Below, piece after piece: positions 32,695-42,057 of a stretch of 64,000 bases of DNA. Where the stretch lies: positions 3,348,001-3,412,000 of the forward strand of contig OW818679.1 of assembly GCA_942493145.1 (NCBI GenBank), in the 5' to 3' direction. A program made the position numbers and the translations under genes. Numbering within the stretch: position 1 is the first letter of the stretch; each line of letters starts with the position of its first letter. The DNA is from ENR-C20 sp942493145. GTDB lineage: Bacteria > Bacillota > Clostridia > Acetivibrionales > DTU013. The notes below the pieces were generated by a model. The model was not told the DNA's origin. It ran no database searches and was given only the letters and a program-made list of their open reading frames with translations.

Positions 32695-34170
32695 CTATAT
32701 TTCGACCGCAGCAACGCCATGGGGAGGTAGTTTGAAACGAATGACACCTTCGTCACCGTTATACTCAATCTCCAGTTTGCTACTTTCAAGAGCAGAAGCC
32801 TCGAGTATTTCCTGAAGCTCCGCAGCGGATGGATATTCGGGGCATCCAAGTTCGACCCATCTCCTCTTTGGATTGGTGTTATCCTCATCGATTATTGTGA
32901 TTGCAGCTACTTTACCGGGGACCAAACCTTTAATACTGACTGTGACGTCCTCTTCCGATACCGGCTGGCCTGGGACCTGGTGGTTATATGCGAGTACGGT
33001 AATTCCATCGCCATCGTCGGTTGCCAGGATTTCAACGGTCGGATGTCCCTCACCTTCCACTTTCAGCCTCTTGTCTCCCATCCCATGCAGAATCTGAAAA
33101 AGCCTGTAGGTGGGCTTCGGGATCCCATGGATCGTCTGCAGCCCGAAGCCTCCATGGAAGGGAGTGGATGGCTGTCCGTGCTCCTCGAAAATGTCGGAGA
33201 AGGTCCAGAATGAGTATCCTTCCACCAATCCCTGGTTGTCAGCGATTGTTTTGGCAACCAGCGCTGCTGAATAACTTTCGTCATGGAGTTCGTCGGAACT
33301 CGAACCGGATGTGTTCCATTCGGTATAGTAAAGGGGCAGGCTCCCGGCCTCTGCTTTTGTTTTTGCCGTCATTTTGTACAGTGTGCCCCGCTCATACTTT
33401 CCCATTTCACTGGCAAACTGCTTGAAGAACTCTTCTATGGACATGTCACTGTTTTTCCACAGTGGGTCGTCCGTCGGATAATGGTGGGTCGATACAAAAT
33501 CGAGGGGGGTTCCGCTGCTTCGGCAAAATTCGATCATGTCCGGTATCCAGGCATTGATGGATGTCGCCGGGCCGCCGACCCGCAGCTGCGGGTCAACAGC
33601 TTTAATTGCCTTGACCGCATGCTTGTAAAGCCTGAAATAGTCCTCCTGTGTTCCCGCCCAGAAATACCCCAGGTTGGGTTCGTTCCACACTTCAAAAAAC
33701 CATGTGCGGACCTCCTCCTGCCCATATCTCTCCACAAGGTGGTTCACCAGCAGGCTGACAAGCTCCTCCCATTGATTGTAGTCTTTTGGCGGAGTGATGT
33801 TCGCTTTATAGTAGAAGCAGGTCTCGCTGCCTGACGCCAGCGCCTCAGGCATGAATCCAAGCTCAATAAAGGGCTTCATGCCGATTTCAAGAAGATACTC
33901 GAACACCGAATCCACATTGAAGAACGAATACCGCAGCTCATCCGAAGGCTTTCCAAAGGAAGGCTTTCGTGTGCATACGCTCATGTCATCGTTGAGTAGT
34001 CCATGAAAACGAATATATTGGAAGCCAAGTTCATCATGGCACTTTTTCAGCTGCTTCCTCCAGTCCTCCCGGAGTCCGGTATAGGCATGGCAGCTTCCCA
34101 CGCACTGCTCCCAATAGTGAGGGAACGGTGTTGTTTCGTCTTTCATGTTAATTCTGTAGTCAACAGGCAT
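32695..34170 (-). CDS. GH39 beta-xylosidase-like glycosidase
   Basis: 491 aa from ATG 34170 (MPVDYRINM), chosen because AAAGGAG lies 9 bases upstream. GH39 TIM barrel with acid/base Glu164 in VWNEPNLGYFW and nucleophile Glu284 in LYYTEWNTSG, at positions close to those of characterised beta-xylosidases (160 and 277). A C-terminal beta-sandwich covers about 390-491. No signal peptide, so it works inside the cell. Members act on beta-xylosides and some on other pentosides or rhamnosides. It lies 63 bp after the GH2 gene. Confidence 0.93.
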   Translation of the reverse strand: MPVDYRINMKDETTPFPHYWEQCVGSCHAYTGLREDWRKQLKKCHDELGFQYIRFHGLLNDDMSVCTRKPSFGKPSDELRYSFFNVDSVFEYLLEIGMKPFIELGFMPEALASGSETCFYYKANITPPKDYNQWEELVSLLVNHLVERYGQEEVRTWFFEVWNEPNLGYFWAGTQEDYFRLYKHAVKAIKAVDPQLRVGGPATSINAWIPDMIEFCRSSGTPLDFVSTHHYPTDDPLWKNSDMSIEEFFKQFASEMGKYERGTLYKMTAKTKAEAGSLPLYYTEWNTSGSSSDELHDESYSAALVAKTIADNQGLVEGYSFWTFSDIFEEHGQPSTPFHGGFGLQTIHGIPKPTYRLFQILHGMGDKRLKVEGEGHPTVEILATDDGDGITVLAYNHQVPGQPVSEEDVTVSIKGLVPGKVAAITIIDEDNTNPKRRWVELGCPEYPSAAELQEILEASALESSKLEIEYNGDEGVIRFKLPPHGVAAVEI

Positions 34171-34233
34171 AGAATCAATCTCCTTTTCAACCTCTTTTTG
34201 CCCTGCTTTTCGTATTACCCACCAACAACACAA

Positions 34234-36717
34234 TTATTCCGTAGTCAGCACTATTATCCTGGCTTCACATCCCGGAGCGGTGATCGTGACACGGATTTCC
34301 CCGGACGTCCGCAGGGAGCGCACTACAGCCAGGACCTTGCCGTCAAAGGTTGTCCTCGTAGTATCGAAGAAATTATCCGTACTGTACGGATCCGCACTTC
34401 CAAAGCCCTGCAAAACACCTGGCCCCTCCACGGCCACACTCACCGGAAGCAGTTTCGACATGTTCAAAATGCCTTTATCATCGGTTACGGAAATCATCAT
34501 GTATGAAAGATCCGCACCATCTGCCTTAAACTGTGTACAATCCGTCTCCACTTCCAGGTAAAGCCTTTCTCCTGCTGTCTGCAGCTGCATCCGGCCTGTT
34601 TCAACATCACCGGTGTAGCTTACCGCCTCCAGCTTCCCCGGTTGGTAGGTTGTCTCAAAAAGCGCCGTATATAGATTGTCCTCCCCTGTCGATTTCCTGC
34701 CAAGGGAGTGCCCGTTCAACAGCAGCTCCACCTCCTGCGCATCGGAATAGACCTCGACCACAGCTGGCTGGCTTTCGAATCCCGGCCAGGTCCAGCTTGA
34801 CACCGTATCATTGCCGCACCATTGCGTTTTATTAACCTTCTGGCCATGGCGGTTCACACGCTGCACTGCAATATAGGGTTCTTTCCTGAGTCCGAATACT
34901 ATTTCGCGGTAATAGCTCATGGGACGGCGATGTCCCGTAATGTCAATATCCCCTGAAAATGCAAGCATCGCCGGATATGGCTTGAAAAAGCCGCCTGATC
35001 CTTCATAGCTGAAGGCGCCTACGCCGGCCTCGCCCAGATAGTCCCATCCGGTCCAGGTAAAATCCCCGATGACATTGTTATTGGCCTTCACCTTCTTCCA
35101 GATGGTCCCGATATCGGGAGGATTGGTTTCCGACCCCACGATTACACGGTTTGGGAAACGTTCCTTTTCAGTGTCATAGCGGCTGACCATATAGTTATAC
35201 CCTGCGATATCAAGCCCTGCAAAGGTTTCCTCCAAAACTTCGCCCACCTTACGGCTGCACGCTATCTGATCCAGCTTGTTAAAAATATTCATCATGAACT
35301 GGTTGATTTCACCAGCAGGTTCGCTTTGGCCCTCAAGCGGCTGGGGTTTTGAACCCTCCTGCGGCTGTGATACGGCTCCATCCTGTCCTGCCAGCTCCTT
35401 CATGATGTCCTCCATATAAGGGAAAGCCGCCATAAAACCATTGACACAATTGGTCACATAACGTGTGTAGTCCAAAGAGCGGATTTTTTCCGCCATTTTC
35501 CTGTTCAAACAAGCACCCTTTGGAGTTCCTGCTTCAAAAATCTCATTACCGATGGAATACATTATTACACATGGGTGGTTGTAATCCTTTGCCACCATGG
35601 CCTCCATATCCTTTTCCCACCACTCATCGAAATAAAGCGTATAGTCATAATCTGACTTGCTGGCCTGCCACATGTCGAAGGCCTCATCCATCACCAGCAT
35701 GCCGAGCCGGTCACAGGCCTCCAGCATGGCTTTGGACACGGGGTTATGTGCACTGCGAATGGCATTGAAGCCTGACTGCTTCAATATTTCAGCTCTGCGT
35801 TCCTCCGCGCGTTCAAAGGTGCATGCCCCGACCACCCCATTGTCATGGTGGATGCAGGTACCACGAAGCTTTACAGGCTGGCCGTTTATTCGAAGTCCCC
35901 GCTCAGCATCAAGGGTTAGCGTCCTGACGCCAAATTTTTCTGTCGTCTCATCGACTACCTTTTCGATTTCCATCAATCTGCAAATACAGGTATACAGGTA
36001 AGGTGTATCCGTATTCCAGAGTTGCACCTGCGGAATTACCATCCGCTGGCGTACGGTAAGGGAATCCCCTGCAAATACAGTGACAGCAGTGCAGTCAGAT
36101 GCTACTTCCTTTCCGTCAGCATCCAGAATCACAGTGGAAAGCCGCACCGGACGTTTAGCTCTCTGAGAATTTTCAAGTGTCACTGCTGCCTCTATCACAA
36201 CCAATCCGTCATCTACCGGTTTTGTCATGATTCTGAGACCATCCGGAATAATATGAAGGGAATTCGCCTTCATGATTTTCACATTTCTATATATCCCGCT
36301 GCCCGAATACCAGCGGCTGTTCGGCATATTCCCTGTCTTTGCAATGACTTTTATCTCGTTTTCCCGGCCATATTTCAGAAAATCATTTGCCTTTACGTAA
36401 AAATTGCTATAGCCGTAAGGTCTCTTCACCGCCAGGTCGCCGTTGATATACACCATGGCATTCATATAGACGCCCTCAAACTCAAAAAAGACGTCCTTGT
36501 CCACATCCTCAGCCGTAACATCGAATTTTTTCGTATAGGTATAGGTACCACCCGGATAAAATCCGGTCGCATTGGAATTCGGGCAATCCCTGTCGCGCAG
36601 TTCAAGGACCATGGCGTCGTGCGGCAGAGTCACGTCGTGTATCTCACCTGGAGCACTAAACATCCCATCCGTTCCTTTTTTATACTGCCAGTTGTCATTA
36701 AATGATTCACGAATCAT
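34234..36717 (-). CDS. GH2 glycosidase (beta-galactosidase/glucuronidase type)
   Basis: 827 aa from ATG 36717 (MIRESFNDNW) with GTGAGGTG upstream. Order: sugar-binding jelly roll (to about 155), Ig-like domain (to about 265), TIM barrel with acid/base Glu392 (YSIGNEIF) and nucleophile Glu530 (IVGSETNPP), then DUF4982-like and Ig-like C-terminal domains. A low-complexity Gln/Pro/Glu insert lies at about 448-470 in the barrel. No signal peptide. Specificity among galactose, glucuronate and others is not evident. It is the first gene of the glycosidase block. Confidence 0.92.
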   Translation of the reverse strand: MIRESFNDNWQYKKGTDGMFSAPGEIHDVTLPHDAMVLELRDRDCPNSNATGFYPGGTYTYTKKFDVTAEDVDKDVFFEFEGVYMNAMVYINGDLAVKRPYGYSNFYVKANDFLKYGRENEIKVIAKTGNMPNSRWYSGSGIYRNVKIMKANSLHIIPDGLRIMTKPVDDGLVVIEAAVTLENSQRAKRPVRLSTVILDADGKEVASDCTAVTVFAGDSLTVRQRMVIPQVQLWNTDTPYLYTCICRLMEIEKVVDETTEKFGVRTLTLDAERGLRINGQPVKLRGTCIHHDNGVVGACTFERAEERRAEILKQSGFNAIRSAHNPVSKAMLEACDRLGMLVMDEAFDMWQASKSDYDYTLYFDEWWEKDMEAMVAKDYNHPCVIMYSIGNEIFEAGTPKGACLNRKMAEKIRSLDYTRYVTNCVNGFMAAFPYMEDIMKELAGQDGAVSQPQEGSKPQPLEGQSEPAGEINQFMMNIFNKLDQIACSRKVGEVLEETFAGLDIAGYNYMVSRYDTEKERFPNRVIVGSETNPPDIGTIWKKVKANNNVIGDFTWTGWDYLGEAGVGAFSYEGSGGFFKPYPAMLAFSGDIDITGHRRPMSYYREIVFGLRKEPYIAVQRVNRHGQKVNKTQWCGNDTVSSWTWPGFESQPAVVEVYSDAQEVELLLNGHSLGRKSTGEDNLYTALFETTYQPGKLEAVSYTGDVETGRMQLQTAGERLYLEVETDCTQFKADGADLSYMMISVTDDKGILNMSKLLPVSVAVEGPGVLQGFGSADPYSTDNFFDTTRTTFDGKVLAVVRSLRTSGEIRVTITAPGCEARIIVLTTE

Positions 36718-36858
36718 ACTATTACACCTCACCACTTAATTCAGATTAGGCCTAACTGCCTTCATACCTCTTCATCCATTAACTCCATTATCACATCCGG
36801 CTGATTAAAAGGCCATGTTCTCTTTTGCGAGAAATCCGACATTTTTTTAGATTTGTTG

Positions 36859-36887
36859 TTGTTCTTTGTTTTTTCCTTTGCTATACT
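36859..36887 (+). promoter_or_regulatory. Possible promoter of the AraC-family gene
   Basis: -35 TTGTTC (36859-36864), 17-bp spacer, -10 TATACT (36882-36887), 35 bp before the AraC start. The divergent region to GH2 (36718-36921) also holds the palindrome TTAGGCCTAA (36746-36755) and one AATGTCGGA on the minus strand near 36838, similar to the repeats at 27950-27980. Confidence 0.35.
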
Positions 36888-36921
36888 TTTTCATAGGCTT
36901 TATATACAGGAAGGAATCCAT

Positions 36922-38043
36922 ATGCAGGACATTTTTACCACTTCCGGAATTGTTCAAAACAGGATAAAGGAAGCTTACCGCATGTTTGGGGAAAAGAAGG
37001 ATTTCCTTGAAGTCGTCATGGAAATTTATGAGGAGGGAGACTATTTCTATTCCAGACCTGCGCTGCCCATGAAACCATTAAACGGCTGCCCGTCTGACGA
37101 CGAATTCACCAATTTGCTGAATCAACTGCCGATTTGCCTGGAGCCATTCATTGGCTGCAAAAATGCTGAACTGATTCGGGAAAGCGATGTACTCCCCATA
37201 AATAATGATGTTTTTGTATTCAGACATTTCAATTATGTCAGAAACGGATATCATATGCACGATTATTTTGAAGTCGGTTATGTATTCAAAGGAAACTGTC
37301 TTCTGAAGTTTGAAAAGGAGCAACACAATTTAGGGGAAGGAGAGGTTTTTATCATTGCCCCGATGTCCACGCATGATATCATAATGGATGACGACGATTC
37401 CATCATGATTTGGATTTCGATACGAAAGAGTACTTTTGAGGGCTCCTTTTTTAACCTGCTGTCACAGCAGGACCTTCTTTCCGTTTTTTTCAGGAATATT
37501 TTTTACCATCAGGACTCTGCCAATTACCTTCTTTTTTTTACAAACAACGATCCGGACATTAAAATGGCCATAAAAAACCTCATTATGGAAAACTATAAAG
37601 ATGACGTCTATCATAATAATTGCTGTATCAGCTGGACGAATATCTTTTTCTCAATTGTACTTAGAAATTACAGCAATACGATCAAATTTTACAACTATAA
37701 CACGCACAATACGCCGTTCCCGCTGATATTGCAATATATACAACACAATTTCAAGATAGTTTCCTTAAAATCACTGGCTGACTTTTTCCATTACAGTGAA
37801 GCTTATTTGTGTACCCTGATCAAAAAGAATACAGGTATGAATTTTAAAATACTCATTAACAAGCTTAAGATTTCAAAAGCTGTAGAATACCTTGAAAATA
37901 CGACCTTATCAATATCTGAGACAGCAGAGTGCGTGGGATATAATTCAGCAGACCATTTTTCCAGGACATTTAAGGATTTCCATCACATGTCCCCGCTGCA
38001 ATACCGGCATCAGAGGTCATCAAATCCTGATTTCTCCCTGTGA
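36922..38043 (+). CDS. AraC-family transcriptional regulator with cupin sensor
   Basis: 373 aa from ATG 36922 (MQDIFTTSG) with AGGAAGGA upstream. An N-terminal cupin-like ligand domain (about 100-200; HMHDYFEVGYVFKG, LGEGEVFIIAPMSTHDI) and a C-terminal AraC DNA-binding domain (about 270-365; LKSLADFFHYSEAYLCTLIKK, ISETAECVGYNSADHFSRTFK, SPLQYRH). It is divergent from the GH2 gene and may control the glycosidase block. Its stop abuts the araB stop with no base between. Confidence 0.92.
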   Translation: MQDIFTTSGIVQNRIKEAYRMFGEKKDFLEVVMEIYEEGDYFYSRPALPMKPLNGCPSDDEFTNLLNQLPICLEPFIGCKNAELIRESDVLPINNDVFVFRHFNYVRNGYHMHDYFEVGYVFKGNCLLKFEKEQHNLGEGEVFIIAPMSTHDIIMDDDDSIMIWISIRKSTFEGSFFNLLSQQDLLSVFFRNIFYHQDSANYLLFFTNNDPDIKMAIKNLIMENYKDDVYHNNCCISWTNIFFSIVLRNYSNTIKFYNYNTHNTPFPLILQYIQHNFKIVSLKSLADFFHYSEAYLCTLIKKNTGMNFKILINKLKISKAVEYLENTTLSISETAECVGYNSADHFSRTFKDFHHMSPLQYRHQRSSNPDFSL

Positions 38044-39720
38044 TTAGTCTGGTATGGCTTCAGTTTTAATCTTTTTCAGTCTTTTCATCACATCATTAGC
38101 ACCCCTGCCGAAATAATCGTGAAGAAGCTTGTATTCTGCATACAGCTTGTCATATACTGTCACGTTTTCCGGAATAGGCTTGAAGTATTTCTCTTTTACT
38201 TTACCCATGACTTTTGCTGCATCAATTATGTTGTCATAGCCCCCCTTATCCTTTCCGGCTGCAACTGCTGCAAACATTGCAGCACCAAGAGCCGGAGTCT
38301 GTGAGGAGGATCCAATTCTCAGCTCCATATTGCATACATCCGCATAAATCTGCATCATGAATTCATTCTTTGCGGCAATGCCTCCACATGCATATAGTTC
38401 ATTTATTGGAACTCCGCTTTCACGAAAGGTTTCAATTATGATCCTTTTCCCGTATGCAGTGGCTTCTATCAAAGCCCTGTATATATCCTCAGGCTTTGTC
38501 TGAAGCGTGCATCCCAATAGCATCCCTGTGAGATCGACATCTACCAGTACAGAGCGGTTTCCATTCCACCAGTCGAGGGCTATCAGGCCGCTTTCACCGA
38601 CTTTGAGGACAGCAGCCTTTTCTACAAGCAGTGAATGTATGTCAACTCCCCTTCCCCGTGCTTCCATATGGTAAGCCTCAGGTACACAATTCTTTACAAA
38701 CCAGTCGAAATGATCACCCACACAGGATTGTCCGGATTCATATGCGAAAAATCCTGGCATTGCACCATCCTCTACTACCCCGCACATTCCCGGAACTGTT
38801 TTTTCCTCAGTGCCAAGAAGTATGTCGCAGGTGGAAGTCCCAACAATCATGAGCATTTTTCCCGGCTCGGTTATTCCAACTGCCGGCAGGGATACATGGG
38901 CATCCACATTACCTACGCATACTGCCGTACCCGGCTTCAAACCCGTCATTGCCGCTGCTGCTTCTGTAATTTCTCCTGCTTTTGTACCGAGAGGATATAC
39001 TTCAGATGAGAGCTTCTCCTTTACATAGTTTTCAAGCCTGGGGTCAAGGGCTTTGAAAAACTCCTTCGAAGGGTAGCCATCCTTCTTGTGCCATATCCCT
39101 TTGTAGCCTGCAGTACAAATCTGCCTTTTCTCAACTCCGGTCAACTGCCAGGTAACCCAATCCGCCCCTTCTATCCATCTGTCCATCGCTTCATAGATCT
39201 CCGGTGCTTCGTTCAGTACCTGCCATACTTTTGCCACTTCCCACTCGGAGGATTGCTTTCCGCCATACCTGTCTACGAACTTCTCTCCTCTTTGCCGCGC
39301 AATCTCATTAATCTTATTAGCCTCATCCTGTGCAGCATGGTGCTTCCAAAGTTTAGGCCAGGCATGTGGATTTGATTTGAATTCATCCTTGAGGCAGAGT
39401 GGAACCCCTGCCTTGTCGGCTGGTAGAACAGTGCATGCTGTAAAATCCACTCCTATCCCTATAATGTCCTCAGGGCTTACCCCTGATTCCTTTATTACTG
39501 CCGGTATTGTTACAGCGAATACTTCAAGCCAGTCTTCCGGATGCTGCAAGGCCCAGTCTTGTCCCAGTCCTGTAAAACCATCAGGCAGATATTCGTACAT
39601 TACGGCATTCGTATATTCCTTCACTTCAGTTGCTACCTCTTTGCCAGTATCTGCTTCTACAAGAACTGCACGTCCTGATAAAGAACCAAAGTCAACACCG
39701 ATAGTATATTTCTTATCCAT
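38044..39720 (-). CDS. araB: L-ribulokinase AraB
   Basis: 558 aa FGGY-family kinase converting L-ribulose to L-ribulose 5-phosphate. The N-terminal phosphate-binding segment GVDFGSLSGRAVLV and full length match AraB rather than xylulokinase (about 500 aa); the C-terminal ACGGIAAKNEFMMQIYAD is the FGGY signature. It is last in the araA-araD-araB order, 17 bp after araD, with AAAGG before ATG 39720. It converges on the AraC-family gene with zero spacing. Confidence 0.96.
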   Translation of the reverse strand: MDKKYTIGVDFGSLSGRAVLVEADTGKEVATEVKEYTNAVMYEYLPDGFTGLGQDWALQHPEDWLEVFAVTIPAVIKESGVSPEDIIGIGVDFTACTVLPADKAGVPLCLKDEFKSNPHAWPKLWKHHAAQDEANKINEIARQRGEKFVDRYGGKQSSEWEVAKVWQVLNEAPEIYEAMDRWIEGADWVTWQLTGVEKRQICTAGYKGIWHKKDGYPSKEFFKALDPRLENYVKEKLSSEVYPLGTKAGEITEAAAAMTGLKPGTAVCVGNVDAHVSLPAVGITEPGKMLMIVGTSTCDILLGTEEKTVPGMCGVVEDGAMPGFFAYESGQSCVGDHFDWFVKNCVPEAYHMEARGRGVDIHSLLVEKAAVLKVGESGLIALDWWNGNRSVLVDVDLTGMLLGCTLQTKPEDIYRALIEATAYGKRIIIETFRESGVPINELYACGGIAAKNEFMMQIYADVCNMELRIGSSSQTPALGAAMFAAVAAGKDKGGYDNIIDAAKVMGKVKEKYFKPIPENVTVYDKLYAEYKLLHDYFGRGANDVMKRLKKIKTEAIPD

Positions 39721-39737
39721 ATATCAAACCTTTCCGG

Positions 39738-40430
39738 CTATTTAGCCTGTCCGTAATATGCATTTTTGCCATGCTTACGGAGATAATGCCTGTCAAGCAG
39801 CTCCTTTGAAATGGGTGTTGAAGTATTGGAAAGCATTTCTGTATACAGAGCCATGGCTGCAACTTCCTCCAGCACCATTGCTGAGTGTGCAGCGGCTATT
39901 GCATTTTTACCCCAGGTAAAGGGTCCGTGGTTTCTCACAAGTACAGCACCAGATTGAACAGGGTCAAGCCCTGCAAAACGTTCAATAATTACTGCTCCCG
40001 TTTCCTTTTCATATTCTCCGCTGATTTCAGTCATGTTCATCGTACGGGTGCAGGGAACGCTGCCGTAAAAGTTGTCCGCATGAGTTGTTCCGTAGACGGG
40101 AATATCCTTTCCGGCTTGTGCCCAGATTGTAGCATGCCTTGAATGGGTATGCACCACGCCGCCTATCCCCTGGAAAGCCTTATAAAGTTCAAGGTGGGTC
40201 GCTGTATCGGATGACGGCCTCAAATCGCCCTCCACTACCTTACCGTTCAAATCAACTATCACCATATTTTCAGGAGAAAGCTCACTGTATTCCAGTCCCG
40301 AGGGTTTGATTGCAACATATCCTCTCTCCCGGTCAATTCCGGAGGCGTTGCCCCACGTAAAAATTACAAGTCCGTTTTCCTTAAGAGACATATTTGCCTC
40401 ATAAACTTCTTGCCTGAGTTTTTCCAACAT
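39738..40430 (-). CDS. araD: L-ribulose-5-phosphate 4-epimerase AraD
   Basis: 230 aa class II aldolase-type enzyme converting L-ribulose 5-phosphate to D-xylulose 5-phosphate. Zn ligands are seen in VHTHSRHATIW and a later His in AAHSAMVLEEVA; TTHADNFYG and NHGPFTWG are family motifs. It starts 3 bp after araA and lies 17 bp before araB, so the three are one operon under AraR control. Confidence 0.96.
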   Translation of the reverse strand: MLEKLRQEVYEANMSLKENGLVIFTWGNASGIDRERGYVAIKPSGLEYSELSPENMVIVDLNGKVVEGDLRPSSDTATHLELYKAFQGIGGVVHTHSRHATIWAQAGKDIPVYGTTHADNFYGSVPCTRTMNMTEISGEYEKETGAVIIERFAGLDPVQSGAVLVRNHGPFTWGKNAIAAAHSAMVLEEVAAMALYTEMLSNTSTPISKELLDRHYLRKHGKNAYYGQAK

Positions 40431-40433
40431 AAC

Positions 40434-41900
40434 CTACCTCAGCTTCCATGCAGCATCAGACATCATAAGTTGCTGTTTAAATGAGTTTATTTCTGTGTCC
40501 TTGCTTATGTGCACAAATTCGATACCGGCTATTTCGGCATAATCTCTCATATGACCGGCGTTGAGAGAATAGCTCAATACCGTGTGGTGAGCTCCTCCTG
40601 CATAAATCCACGCCTCACTTGATGTTTTCAGATCAGGCAGAGGTTTCCACATAACCTGTGCTACAGGCAGTCTGGGCATATCCCCGATTGACTCCACCGC
40701 TTGAACATCGGCAACAATCATTCTCAGTCTGCCGCCCATGTCAACCATGGATACACAGATTGCGTCTCCTGCCCTGCCCTTGAATTTCATACGTGCAGGG
40801 GGTTTGCGACTGCCTATTCCAAGGGGTTCCACATCGATGGTAACCTCACCATTTCCTATGGATGGGTCGACCTCCAGCATATGTGCTCCCAGAACCAGTC
40901 CATCGCCCTCATAGTGGTAGGTATAGTCCTCCATAAATGAGCTTCCGCCGGCAAGGCCTTCTTCCATACGTTTCATAACAGCCAGCATACATGCAGTCTT
41001 CCAGTCACCCTCACCGGCAAAACCGATCCCTTTTTCCATCATACGCTGGCAGGCAAGTCCAGGAAGCTGCTCCAAACCGTATAAATCCTCAAAAGTAGTG
41101 GTAAAAGCTGATATGCCGTACCTTTCAAATATTTTGCTCATTGCCGCTTCAATTCTTATCTGATACTTCACCGAATCAATGTCCCTGGTGACAATACTAT
41201 ATCGCTTCAACATCCCGGCAAATATTGCGTCTACTTCTTCTGTCGCAACCTTTGCAGTCTCCTCTGCAAGCATGCCGACAGGCAGGTAGTTGACCTCCCA
41301 GCCCAGCTTGATCTGTGCTTCAACCTTATCACCTTCAGTGACTGCAACATGACGCATGTTATCGCCAAAGCGGGCGCATTTCAGCTCTCTGGAAACTGCT
41401 GAACCTACAGCGGAGCGCATCCAGCCTGATATTCCATCCAAAACCACCTCATCCTCATAGTAGCCTGAAACAACTTTTCTGGGTAACCGGAGGCGGGTGC
41501 AGATAAAGCCGAATTCACGGTCTCCATGCGCAGACTGATGAAGGTTCATATAGTCCATATCTATCTTCTCAAGAGGGATCTTTTTATTAAACTGGGTGTG
41601 CAGGTGCAGCATGGGCCGGCGTAAAGCTTTCAGACCTGCAATCCACATTTTTGCGGGAGAAAAGGTATGCATCCATGTAATTACTCCGGCGCAGTCTTCG
41701 TCGATGCCCGCCTGCTCCATGACCTTTCGTATGCCTGTAGAATCCAGCACTACCGCTTTGAACTCGATTGTCCAGGGGAGTTTTCCAGAAGCATTGAAAC
41801 TTGCCACTATCTCTTTTGAATCGATTTCAACCTGCTTTATTGTCTCTTCGCCATACAGGTCCTGGCTGCCTGTTATAAACCAAAACTTATAATTACTCAC
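40434..41900 (-). CDS. araA: L-arabinose isomerase AraA
   Basis: 488 aa, converts L-arabinose to L-ribulose with Mn2+. The metal/catalytic residues of the family are visible in GFAGEGDWK, FMEDYTYHYEG, LGAHMLEVDP and HHTVLSY. The start is GTG 41900, set by GGGGGAG upstream. It is first in the operon and preceded by a consensus promoter with two AraR-like operators. Confidence 0.97.
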   Translation of the reverse strand: MSNYKFWFITGSQDLYGEETIKQVEIDSKEIVASFNASGKLPWTIEFKAVVLDSTGIRKVMEQAGIDEDCAGVITWMHTFSPAKMWIAGLKALRRPMLHLHTQFNKKIPLEKIDMDYMNLHQSAHGDREFGFICTRLRLPRKVVSGYYEDEVVLDGISGWMRSAVGSAVSRELKCARFGDNMRHVAVTEGDKVEAQIKLGWEVNYLPVGMLAEETAKVATEEVDAIFAGMLKRYSIVTRDIDSVKYQIRIEAAMSKIFERYGISAFTTTFEDLYGLEQLPGLACQRMMEKGIGFAGEGDWKTACMLAVMKRMEEGLAGGSSFMEDYTYHYEGDGLVLGAHMLEVDPSIGNGEVTIDVEPLGIGSRKPPARMKFKGRAGDAICVSMVDMGGRLRMIVADVQAVESIGDMPRLPVAQVMWKPLPDLKTSSEAWIYAGGAHHTVLSYSLNAGHMRDYAEIAGIEFVHISKDTEINSFKQQLMMSDAAWKLR

Positions 41901-41927
41901 GAATTCTCCCCCACAACATATTTGTAA

Positions 41928-41943
41928 AGTTGTATGTACATCT
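41928..41943. promoter_or_regulatory. AraR-like operator, downstream of the araA -10
   Basis: AGTTGTATGTACATCT matches the Bacillus AraR operator consensus ATTTGTACGTACAAAT (recalled) at 12 of 16 positions. It lies just downstream of the araA -10 box, so a bound repressor would block transcription. Confidence 0.65.
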
Positions 41944-41951
41944 ATGAGAAA

Positions 41952-41980
41952 ATTATATTGCCAACTAAAGTATTTGTCAA
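41952..41980 (-). promoter_or_regulatory. Consensus promoter of araA-araD-araB
   Basis: On the minus strand -35 TTGACA (41975-41980), 17-bp spacer and -10 TATAAT (41952-41957): a perfect SigA-type promoter. Flanked and overlapped by the two AraR-like operators, fitting strong expression held off by a repressor. Confidence 0.88.
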
Positions 41981-41987
41981 TACAAGT
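41972..41987. promoter_or_regulatory. AraR-like operator, over the araA -35
   Basis: ATTTGTCAATACAAGT covers the -35 box of araA. Its centre is 44 bp from that of the operator at 41928-41943, about four helical turns, as in the cooperative operator pair of the Bacillus ara operon (recalled). It could also control the divergent araR. Confidence 0.65.
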
Positions 41988-42057
41988 TACTTCACTTGCA
42001 TTTTTATACCAAATGATTAATAATGTATTTATTCATTACATAAACAGCGAGGTTATA

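Noticed and set aside
32695..34170. Alpha-L-iduronidase as function of the GH39 protein
   Set aside because: Length and acid/base and nucleophile positions fit bacterial beta-xylosidases better, although specificity is not proven.
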